Assembly: GCA_018806985.1 (NCBI GenBank)
Contig: JADANN010000414.1
Span: 1,612,001-1,676,000, forward strand
DNA from: Angiostrongylus vasorum
Taxonomy: Eukaryota > Nematoda > Chromadorea > Rhabditida > Metastrongylidae
Length of the DNA stretch: 64,000 bases
Direction of reading: 5' to 3'
The position numbers were made by a program, and so were the translations under genes. The notes below the pieces were generated by a model. That model was not told the DNA's origin, ran no database searches, and saw only the letters and a list, made by a program, of their open reading frames with translations. Positions within the stretch are counted from its first letter, which is position 1. Every line of letters begins with the position of its first letter. Below, piece after piece: positions 46,893 through 55,825 of this stretch.

Positions 46893-49605
46893 AACCAAAA
46901 ACAACAACAACGACAACAACAACAGCAGTAACAACAACCCATCCCAACCTCGCATCAGCTCCACAAGATCAATTCATAGGAACACATAAATAGATACATC
47001 GATTAGTTATGCCGAGGTTTATTAAAAATCAGTCTTTTGATTTGATAGTCTTATGAAGGGGAACACTGTGAAAGCGCCACATCTCAAACGATGGAGGATT
47101 AAAACTCCTATAGGGCACAGCTTGTTAATGGAAAAGACAATGGTTTTAATAGTGCCAAACAGTCCGCAATCTTAACCATGACGACTCCGTGAAGCCACAC
47201 CTTTTCAAATTTGCCACGTTGGCGCCCAGCCAGTTTACTGAAGCTTAACACAACGTAAAGCAGTGGTGAATGCACTACAGTTCACACTAGAAATTTTCTT
47301 TAGAAGCACTTCTACACACAAAACTTTTAAACCAGGCCATTGGCCCTTCAAAAAGAAAGTAGGGTGAAGAGTTATCCTGGAGATAACAACCTCTTCAATG
47401 AACTGCTTTGTCATGTACAACACTTTACAGCATAAAATAACTCTTTATAAGCGCGCAACGTGGCAAACTGAGCAGTGAGAGAACGGATCAAAGGCAAATG
47501 TGGTTCAGCTCAGTAATATACATGATAGGTGCAAAACAGTAGGTAAAGGTGAAGGAGACTGACTAGCACGTCAAAAATTCAATAAATATTTAAGCCAAGA
47601 GAGTAAACTACATGACAAGAGGGGTAAATACTAGCATAACGGACAGATGGAGTTAAAACCGGGTATGGTGACCTCATTATATAATGGTTTCATTTGGCTT
47701 GCGCTGATACAGGTTCAGCTCTCTTCGATGGAGCCGTTGACCCCTTTGCTTTGCCTGAACAACAAAGGAGTATGCTTGAGAAACCCTACATCTTCAAGGA
47801 CTTACAAATCAGTATCATATGGAGCAGTATAGTTCGAACATGAACTTTTTTTCACATTTTCTTTGACCAAATACAGAGCGCAGAACCAAGTCCTTACAGA
47901 ATGACTTTCTTTGGAAAGCGTATTATGGCCAGAAATCACAAGGCAACGAACAATCCTATGAATATAGAAACGTACCGGCTGCTTCAGCAGGTGCGAATGC
48001 TGGGCGAATTTCTTCCATTTTTTTCTTTTTGTCTAACTCTCCACTATAGGCAATTTGTGATTGTGCCTAGAAATGTGAACTGCCTATGTATAGAATGAAA
48101 ACAAAGCCCCAAAGGAAAAAAAGAAGAAAAAAGCTAGAAAAAATGCCTGTAGCGTACATGCATATTTTTTCGATGTCGTTCCATCTCTGGATCGTCAGCT
48201 ATCTCGATTTTCGTGCCCTTAGTTTTTTCATAGGCGGCATGATACTGGACCTGAAAGAGCCAGTTTCATAAGCTTATCATACTCAAAGAAAATCTGAGTT
48301 CTCCAATTTATTCTTGAAAAACTCGTCGAAGTCAATTAAATCTATAAGGAACGTTGATTATGACGAGTTTAAAGCACGAATTTGCTGGGATTTCAATAAA
48401 AAAGCGGTCTCTCATTGTATAAAACATAATCTAAGTTACTGCATAGCCAAATTGGAAATTAATGAAGCTAAAACTGCAGTAGGAATGTATTAAGGACACA
48501 AATATGGTCGTATAGGACACAAATATGGTCGTATAAAGTTGTTTAGCTTAACTGTCCAACTTAATCTTAGAGGTTACAGAAAGAACCTCTGACACGCGTG
48601 CTGTCAAGCCAACCAGACGATATAGAGTTAACCAAACCCATAATATGTCACTTTAAGAAACTACTGGACAATGACAAAATTGTAAGGGGAACATAGTCTT
48701 CTTTTACAGTGAGACCAGAGGAAATTCCCTTTAGAAGTTAATGAGTGATAGATCTCTAGATCCCTTCGAACAATTTCCGTAAAGCACTGCGAACAGAACT
48801 TTTATTTTTATTTATATGACAGTTCTTTCGTTGTCCTGCATCTGTCATTCAAAAAAACTTCCATTTGACTGTGCTTCTTGAAAATGTTTTCGTCAAAAAT
48901 GTAGGAATGTATACGAACGGTTGTAGATTTGACTGTCGTTGGAGTCCTGGAATAAATCTCGTTTTGAACGTTCCCGTTAGTCACCGCAGGCGCCGGCTTT
49001 TAGATTCTAGGAAGCAAATCGTGTTGCTCGCTGACGTTGCAGACCTCGGAGGGATAGGTGACATGGTTAGACACTATTCATGGGATAATTGCTCGTGACA
49101 AATTCAATACATCAGAGGTCGAATAAGCGTGGGACGATTTCGAGCCCACATTTAGAGAACTTAAATCCTAGATATCGAAAAGCACCCGAGTCCTCAACGC
49201 TGTTGTAACATCATCCGCCTGCCGTTTCCTGCGATTTATGTGATTTTCTCAGAAAAGAGAAAACACACTACCACATTACACTAATCAATAGCGCTTAGGT
49301 CATCTAACATCAACCAAAACGCCAATATGAAAAGTATAAACACTAACTTGACTTTGGTTTTTCGTGTTCTCAGCTACACGTCTCATTTCGGGAGTATCCG
49401 TTACGACAGAGGCAACAGTTTTCGGATAGTGTGGTTCGCAATAAGGCATCTTGTCATAACCCTTATAGTTCTTCATATTGAGCGCCATACCGCATACAGT
49501 GCACTTGAAACACTGCTTATGCCATACCTTGTCTAGACATTTGAGTTCTTCTAAGGGATAGACTGTCTTCCCGCATTCTTCACGAGCACACTTCTTTGAG
49601 CTCAT
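41753..49605 (-). CDS. lasp-1: LASP-1: LIM, nebulin-repeat and SH3 actin-binding protein, 7 exons
   Basis: LASP proteins bind actin through nebulin repeats and recruit partners by LIM and SH3 domains at muscle attachments and focal contacts. Exons are 49605-49348, 48250-48158, 48066-47976, 47754-47711, 46077-45957, 42582-42428 and 41909-41753. All junctions are GT-AG with matching phases. Exon 1 carries the LIM domain, residues 6-59, with ligands C6, C11, H29, C32, C35, C38, C56 and H59. C6-C11 is wider than the CX2C of vertebrate LASP1. Exons 2 and 3 carry nebulin repeats ([25 protein letters not shown]), exons 4-5 a linker with [18 protein letters not shown], and exons 6-7 the SH3 domain ([30 protein letters not shown]). 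Corrected length is 305 aa, between human (about 260) and C. elegans. Exon 7 has one extra T in a T7 run (41904-41898) that breaks the frame after VSF. This may be an assembly error or a real lesion. The start is the ATG at 49605, not the upstream TTG. A TTTATAG acceptor at about 49660 may receive a spliced leader. Confidence 0.93.
44220..44640 (+). mobile_element. Penelope-like element 3' untranslated end
   Basis: GAAAGCAATGAGTGTACGGA then AAAACTGTTTTGTTTCC and GGTTATGGATGTGTTTGGCT match the 53100-53260 and other PLE ends. The segment closes with TTGACCTTTCCACGCTCTGG and a perfect stem GGCGAAATACGCC followed by GAAAA. The core here is CTGGAGA instead of CTGANGA. It lies in lasp-1 intron 5, antisense to the gene. 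Confidence 0.6.
44800..45199 (+). repeat. Dispersed repeat R2, longest copy
   Basis: About 400 bp. It shares GTTTACCGCCTCACCGTGG, AAGAGTAAACCAATACCAGG and CTGATCCACAAGGGCTGCGA with the minus-strand copy near 59235-59620. The frame [20 protein letters not shown] then [18 protein letters not shown] is also kept in that copy, so an ancestral coding role is possible. It sits in lasp-1 intron 5. Confidence 0.65.
46686..46938. repeat. Palindrome with (GTT)n and (AAC)n arms around a hammerhead-like core
   Basis: The left arm is (GTT)n to about 46780 and the right arm (AAC)n from 46845. The interruptions also mirror each other: the inverse of the left end reads AACGACAACAACGGCAACAG and the right end reads AACGACAACAACAACAGCAG. 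The central 60 bp holds, on the minus strand, GGCT-CTGAGGA, the perfect stem GGCGAAATCGCC, GAAAC and ATCAGC (46820-46786). It lies in lasp-1 intron 4. Confidence 0.75.
48492..48534. repeat. 21-bp direct tandem duplication
   Basis: AGGACACAAATATGGTCGTA is present twice in a row inside lasp-1 intron 1. Confidence 0.8.
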
Positions 49606-49619
49606 TCTTTGTCTCAAAA

Positions 49620-50069
49620 GGACTTAATGTACAGCCTCCACCTTCGGGACCAATTCTTTCTATAAAAGGCATAATTCAAAAAAGTTTAGCTCTTATCGCA
49701 CATACACAGCGCAAGAAAGGCTACCCCACGACAAAAATCTTCCGACTCTTCGCTTGAAATAATCAATGACAGACGCCACATTTCGAAATTGAAAAACATT
49801 CACTCTTTGTCACTCAACGACGAACTAGATGAAGATGTGAGAAACAAATATGGTTCTGCACAGCAGTTACAGTTATTCAACAAAAGAAGAATAATCAATA
49901 CTTGGGAGAACTGATCGAAAAACAATACGAAGAGATATCCATGATCCGACTTGATCCTCACTTTACCTAACGCGACCAGTTAAATTCATCGCATCTGAGT
50001 GTACTGGCAAGCTGTCTAAAGTTTCAGAGACCCTGATCAGGAAGTAAAAATCGAATGTAAGCTAATCGT
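49620..50069 (-). promoter_or_regulatory. lasp-1 upstream region
   Basis: AT-rich sequence between the lasp-1 start and the GC-rich candidate exon. It may hold the promoter or, if the upstream exon is real, a second intercistronic spacer. No defined motif was seen. Confidence 0.3.
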
Positions 50070-50272
50070 CTACTCGGAACCGAGGCTGGAAACCGGAGGG
50101 CGGTCGGCACAGCTGACGGAGGAGAGTGCCGTCGGGCGAGGAACAGGCGGTGTGCGCGCCACCTGCACGCCCACTCGCGCCTCCTCGAAAAACGTGCGAA
50201 CCTCGTCGTGGATGGACGAGTGGACCGGACCGAAGGCAGTCGTGAAGTGGGAACAGCACTCTGAGTCATCGA
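50070..50272 (-). CDS. Candidate GC-rich terminal exon upstream of lasp-1
   Basis: On the minus strand an acceptor (ACAAGTTCAG) is followed by a 203-bp segment of high GC, open in one frame to a TAG at 50072-50070. It reads VDDSECCSHFTTAFGPVHSS then IHDEVRTFFEEARVGVQVAR and ends in a Pro/Ser-rich tail. The composition contrasts sharply with the AT-rich flanks, as coding exons here do. It would be the last exon of a gene whose earlier exons, at higher coordinates on the same strand, I could not identify. Family unknown. A second frame is also open because of the GC content. Confidence 0.35.
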
Positions 50273-51289
50273 CTGAACTTGTGACTGTTTGTTTTTAGCA
50301 CACATGGAAACAAGTACAGTCATTGAGGGAACGTTCTTAAACCGAAAGAATTTGCACTTTACACTGAAACTTCCACGTCCTTTGTTATCTCGGCAGCAAA
50401 TCTCTTCAGCAACTCATCAGTGAGAAGCGATTCCTATTCTCCTGGCATACGTTCTCCAAATTGCAGTGAGCAACGAATAATGATGTCGATCTGTTGATGT
50501 AGAGGACATGACTTGATCTGGAATCCTTACATTCCAGTACCCTCACTGTATGTTGGTTCTAAGAAGCCACAGGGCTTTTGAGCAGCACGTCATCACCTGA
50601 TGACGTAAACGTGAATGAGAATGCCCAGTTGACGTTGTTGTGGTGAGAATAGCAACGTGGTTGACTGAATTCTTTATCATCCTTATCGCTTTCCATATCA
50701 GTTGTATGGATTGGCGCTTTACACTTGTAGAAGTGGAAAAGCACTGAAACCGAAGAATCAAGTCGTTTACTAGTCATCTGATTATGAAACCGTACCTTTT
50801 CATGAATCTGCGTTACACTGAGATTCGGCAAGTCATTAAAATGTATGCCCAGGTTGCATTTCGTTCGACTATAAGATTCCTTGCTGAAGGTGCCAACGCC
50901 AGTAAACTTCTTTGCCGGAGAAGTTTTAACAAAGAATCCGCTAAAAAATGTAACATCGTAATCCATCTGTCGAACGAGCAGCATAATCTTTCTCTGGTAG
51001 CAATGAATTTACACCACATATCGACCTGACAAGAGCAAGCTCGTGAAATTTCCCACGTCAAACACTTGTGCAATAAGTCGTCTGTGTGCATTTTACGCAC
51101 TAACACAAAGCGCTTGCACTTAGTGCGTTAGACATAGCTATAGACACTTCAGTGTCCCACCACCCCAATCCCACTTTACCGTGTTTCTTTTTACTTTTAC
51201 TAGAGTCCTAAATATGAGGTAGAATTAGTAACAGTAAGGTCGTATTCATGACACATCATAACTCCACTATTCTTTTGTAACATACATAC

Positions 51290-51525
51290 TTACATGGATA
51301 CTTGGATGGCCCATCCTCAGTCGATGTGCGGACCTCAGCACAGTTTCGATTGTTTCAAAGTTTTGATGGTTTAGCTATCGTGGTTCTCTGGAATCCCGAC
51401 GTCTTCGTAGCTAAAGTCTGCCTCAGGTCGTCACCACCACAGGCAGTCGTCATCCTCGTGGATCAGAGGGAGATTTGCCACCATGTAACTAGTTTGACAC
51501 CAGAACGGTGGTGGATCCTGGTAAA
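51290..51525 (-). repeat. Dispersed repeat R2 copy
   Basis: Reverse-complement copy of 44960-45195, with TGGTTCTCTGGAATCCCGA, CGTGGATCAGAGGGAGATTT and GTGGTGGATCCTGGTA. It abuts a SINE copy. Confidence 0.6.
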
Positions 51526-51807
51526 AGGGTAAGGGATAAAACTATCGGCGTTGATCAACCTCTGAGGGATGCGCCATGCATTCGACTCCATTAAGGCTTG
51601 TTTGGAGGTGCCTGAATGCATATCTGGCCTTTACAATGACTCCCGGAGGCCTTCCGATGTATCGAGCCAGTGCTGCTATCCTCCCAGAGAAATCTGATCC
51701 AATTTGCTGACACCGGAGAGGCGGAAAGCTTGGTGAGCCAAGGGCGCGATCATCGATCCCACGTGTGTGTTGCAAGGCGCCTCGGACCACTGCGCCACAC
51801 GCGCCCG
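51526..51807 (-). repeat. tRNA-derived SINE copy
   Basis: The minus strand begins GGCGCGTGTGGCGCAGTGGT, has the B-box-like GGGATCGATGATCGCGCCC region, and the full body to TTTATCCCTTACC. Directly adjacent to an R2 copy. Confidence 0.7.
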
Positions 51808-51904
51808 TGGATCTTGGTACTATCGCTGGACAAATCGTAAGAACACACTCTGCTCTCAACAGTTTCTAAGACTGACTTTCTATTAACCTCGGCATTGATC
51901 AAGA

Positions 51905-52200
51905 ATTCGTGTTTTCTTGATAAGCACATACAAGGTCTTCACCACACTGTTTATTCACAAAGGCTGCCGTTTCGGTTAATTTCGCCTTATTCCCAGCACA
52001 GAAAGGTCAAATCGACTGCAGCCTGGTCAGCCAAATAGCTACATAGCCACAGGACAAAAAGTGGAGAAACCCAGATTTCAATCGCGTTGAGAACAAAACA
52101 GCTTCTTCACACACTCAGCGTTTTCCCTGAGTCTTACACTGAGTATTTCACGTGGAGACCCACCGCAGAGTTCAAATGGACGTGTAATGGATATCTCCAC
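51905..52200 (-). mobile_element. Penelope-like element 3' untranslated end
   Basis: On the minus strand the order is GCTGAGTGTGTGAAGAAGC, TATTTGGCTGACCAGGC, GACCTTTCTGTGCTGGGAAT, then AAGGCGAAATTAACCGAAAC, the eroded hammerhead-like core, as at 44.2-44.6 and 12.0-12.2 kb. Confidence 0.55.
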
Positions 52201-52369
52201 CTTAAAATATCAGTCTAAGATTATGTAAGATCAATCGTGATAACGAGACATTCCCTGTCTGCGGTTCACTCTTGGATTCTTGGTATTTATGAAATAAATT
52301 ATAATTTTAAATTCTAATTTCTTGAGTTAAACTAGGCCTAAAAAACTTATAGATTTATTAACCTAACTT

Positions 52370-52985
52370 AACTACAGTGATGCTGAGATGCTTGCAAAGC
52401 TCCGGACCGCAGGTGTCTGTGGTGGGGAACGAACGCGCTATTGTCCTTTCCGGGGAGTAACGCGTTCACCACCACACCATGCGGATCCTTCGTTTCGCAT
52501 GTCTCTCAGCTAGTTCTATCGATCTCTGCCATCAGCAATCACCCGTCAGCGGGATTGATCTGGGGAGCGCAAATCGGCAGTGAACCCAGTTAAGCTGAGG
52601 CCTTTTTAGTTATAATCACAATGTTAACCGTTTTATTTACTGCCTACTATTTTTTAATGGCAGGGTATAATGCGAAATATAATTACAACGATGCTGAGAT
52701 AATTGCAAAACTCCGGACCGCAGGTGTCTGCGGTGGTTCTATCTGAGACAAAGGGGCTAGCTGAGAGACAGGCGAAACGAAGGACCCGCATGGTGTGGTT
52801 GTGAACGCGTTACTCCCCGAAAAGGACAATAGCGCGTTCGTTCCCCACCGCAGACACCTGTGGTCGGGAGTTTTGCAAATATCTCAGCATCATTATAGTT
52901 ATATTTCGTATTATACCCTGCCATTAAAAATAGTAGGCAGTAAATAAAACGGTTAATATTGTGATTATAACCTAATTTATTTATA
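52370..52985. repeat. Foldback family F1 with long inverted arms
   Basis: 52607-52737 (TTATAATCACAATGTTAACC ... GGTGTCTGCGGTGG) is the reverse complement, with few mismatches, of 52851-52980. Left of it a plus-oriented unit starts near 52375. The right part carries the internal block (GTTACTCCCCGAAAAGGACA, inverted). No coding capacity. Confidence 0.75.
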
Positions 52986-53280
52986 AATTCCATGAGTCCG
53001 AAAATGGACCGCATGGAGGAATACCTCGTTATCACAGGTGATCTCATACAGTACCTCAGGCGAATATTTCAATGTGAGAGAGGCTTGTTACCCATCCAGG
53101 TGAACTCTATGCGGTTGGTCTGCACATGGAACACTCAGTGGAAGGCTCATAGAAAGCAGTGAGTGCGTGGAAAAAAAAACTGCTTTGTTTCCAGTACGGT
53201 TAAAATCTAAGCTTCTTGGCTTTTCTGTTGGGATTATGGAAATATTTGGCTGACAAGTCCGCTTTCAGTATTTCTCGTCT
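52975..53280 (+). mobile_element. Penelope-like element GIY-YIG tail and 3' untranslated part
   Basis: ATTCCATGAGTCCGAAAATG then GACCGCATGGAGGAATACCT corresponds to the end of the GIY-YIG domain (NSMSPKMDRMEEYLVITGDL). The 3' untranslated blocks follow (AGAAAGCAGTGAGTGCGTGG, GGATTATGGAAATATTTGGC). It ends before the hammerhead-like core. Confidence 0.6.
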
Positions 53281-53289
53281 GTTCAGTCT

Positions 53290-54530
53290 CCATACACAGA
53301 AAAATTACAATAAATAGAAAATCGTTTACATCAGACATAAGTGAACGCTTAGATCTAGAGTAGAACAGAACAATGGAAGACAATTTCGTCCACTCGACGT
53401 ACTTCCCACTCATAGCAACAATTCTTCAGGTGAATATGTTCAAAGCGTAACGATAATTGCTGCGTAGCTCAAAAACAAAATAACCGCGGTACGGAAAGAG
53501 TCATATTTTCAAAAAAGAAGATTTTGATAGCGGTAAGATAGACCTGGTTCTTAAACATGGCAGTCTAGATATGGTTGACACGAGATCTATACTACAGTAG
53601 TAAGTTAGCTACGTAGGTGGGCCGTTAGCACTGGTCCCATCACGTCCTTCATTCGTTTCGTTGTTTTCCAACCGTCACGCGCAGAAGTAGAGTCCGAGTG
53701 TCGATTCCGTTGCGGTGTTGATGGCTATCGTCGCTTCCACTTATAGACATTTTTAAAACTTAGTCAAACATTGTTTTCCTTGTGATCACAGGGGTAGCCG
53801 TACTATAACCGTCCCAGATCATCACCACCAGCAGTTCCCGCATGTTGTGGACTCGGAAAGTTTTATGCAAGCACTAGGATTCTTGCGGACGATTTCAGTT
53901 CTTGCGATTAGCCGACTAAACGATCCAGGTCGGTGTAATAGGCCGACCCAAAGATACTTATTGGAAAGAGGGTGGGCAATTGCGAAGCTGATCTCTGAGT
54001 GTCAACGACACGTTTGAAAAGTGCGTACCTGCTGTTAATATCCTATCTTCGAAAACCTTATCTCTGTGACAGAGCTGAAAACAAAACATTCTCCATTAGC
54101 CACAAGGTGGGTATGGATAGAGCACCGTAGCTAAGTAGCAAAAATAGTAAGAATTAGGTAGCAAAAGCCAAAACGCATAAATCATGCCTTAATCCATTCT
54201 AAGTGAGTCTGCCATCACTGACGATGTTTTAAATACGTTTTAAGAAATCAATACCGCCATTCACCAAAGTGGTTCAATGTCACATCGTGGCGTAGAGTAC
54301 GGCTCAGAAGTTCACTGTTTAGACGGCAATTCAGCTGAGTGAATAGGTGTAGGCAATGGTCGCTCTTTTGGAACAATATCATTGCCAAATCCTCCTTCAA
54401 ACTTCAACTGCTGGTGATTCTTTCCGGGCGTCAGAAAAGAAAAAATTTTGCCAAACTAGCAGTATCAGTGGAAAACAAAAGTTCTTGAACCTGCACGAAC
54501 CTAGATGGAGGAAGGCTGCTATTACGTATT
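53290..54530. other. No recognisable feature
   Basis: Non-repetitive sequence without supported exons. Confidence 0.4.
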
Positions 54531-54534
54531 CAAT

Positions 54535-54690
54535 AAGGGTCGCTAGAATCGCAGCAGCCAGAGGTGTCGTGTAATACAAAGACTCTATGCACTGGTTCGA
54601 TCCCACCCAGGGCCAAGGCGAGCCCTACTGCTTCGTTGACAAATCACTGCCAGACTTTTCCGCGATAGCTTGCAACTATCCAGAAAAGGT
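54535..54690 (+). repeat. SINE-like copy with a good B box
   Basis: GGTTCGATCCC (54595-54605) is a polymerase III B box. Downstream CACTGCCAGACTTTTCCGCG then ATAGC resembles the CCAGACTTGTCTGGGAGGATAGC block of the SINE family. The A box is unclear. Confidence 0.4.
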
Positions 54691-54989
54691 GCTTGCTGCT
54701 TATGCTGCAGGGATGGGAACGCTATAAAAGAGTAGTCCCAGGAGTCCAAAGTGAATTACTTTGGCCAGCATTGTGCGATATTCAGAAAGAAGCCTAAATC
54801 TTCGAACAAAAACAGAACCCACACACAAATCCGGAGACTTTCGTGGATAATGGATGCGAGACAACAAAACAAAGAATGAAAGTGATGGAATCCGCACATT
54901 ATGTGATGATGGGTCATATAAATAAGCAAGAGTGTTAAGTGTTCTGAAAATCTCATATCCACTTAGTGTATCAAACCTATACATGCCTA

Positions 54990-55290
54990 GAAAACTCATG
55001 TGAGATAATGAGGTTCCGTGAGGTGACAGCTAAGATAAACCATTTTTATTTGCAAAACTCGGACCCTCGGGAGATACCAACCCCGATTACCCATTCCGGT
55101 GGCTCACGTATCACCCACTCTACCACTGTATCTCTTCCCTTTGCCTTCCTCTCAGCCAGTTTTCTTCGAAACGGTGCAGCATGATATGGAGAGCACAAGT
55201 TAATACTGGACCCAGCTAAACTGAGGGTGCAGTTGAAATCACAATGTTTAACTGTTTATATACCGTCTACTATTATTCATCCACAGATTT
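54990..55290. repeat. Foldback-family fragment
   Basis: TATTTGCAAAACTCGGACCC, GGTGGCTCACGTATCACCCA and the GGACCCAGCTAAACTGAGG tail match the 12.3-kb and 34.5-kb family members. The opposite arm is missing or short. Confidence 0.5.
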
Positions 55291-55299
55291 CCCTCATAA

Positions 55300-55820
55300 A
55301 GGGATCTCACGCCGGTTAGTCGCGATGTAACGTGGAGTGTCGCCAGATGGGGCAAATAGATAGTTAATAGTGGACCATAGGCGACCTGTTCTTCCCTGAG
55401 ACGAAGATGAATCCAGAGGAAAGACTCCCTGTTTCTGCTGCCCGATTTGGCACACAGATGTATGTACGAAAACGTATTCACGCTTGCCTGCGTGGATGTG
55501 TTCCCGTTCATGCGGATTGCATCCCATGTGTCAATTCGGCCAAAAGTGGCAAGGAACTTTATGGGAGGTGATTAGGAGCCTCCTCCAACATAAGATCCCC
55601 GTCTACTTTTGGAGAAACCGGCAAGCTACCCATGAGTGTACCCAGGCGGCACATTCAGAGCAGAACAAGCTATGTGTGGGTACCAAAAGCTAAACATAGT
55701 AAAAATAAACTGTTCTCATTCTTCTGACCCCGAAAGAGCTCCCAGTTCGGTAGCATTGGGTAGGGAAGAGTACGGAGAGGCTGTTAAAATTTCAGGGCTA
55801 ATGGAAGCTGCCTGAATCGC
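55300..55820. other. No recognisable feature
   Basis: Short open stretches on both strands, no recognised motifs. The last 100 bases may be 5' untranslated sequence of the following RTE copy. Confidence 0.35.
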
Positions 55821-55825
55821 AAAGA

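Noticed and set aside
46618..46989. Open frames encoding poly-Val/poly-Asn runs
   Set aside because: They are translations of the GTT/AAC microsatellite arms.
49606..49617. Upstream TTG start for lasp-1 (adds four residues)
   Set aside because: TTG is not used as a start in nematode nuclear genes, and the ATG at 49605 matches the family N-terminus.
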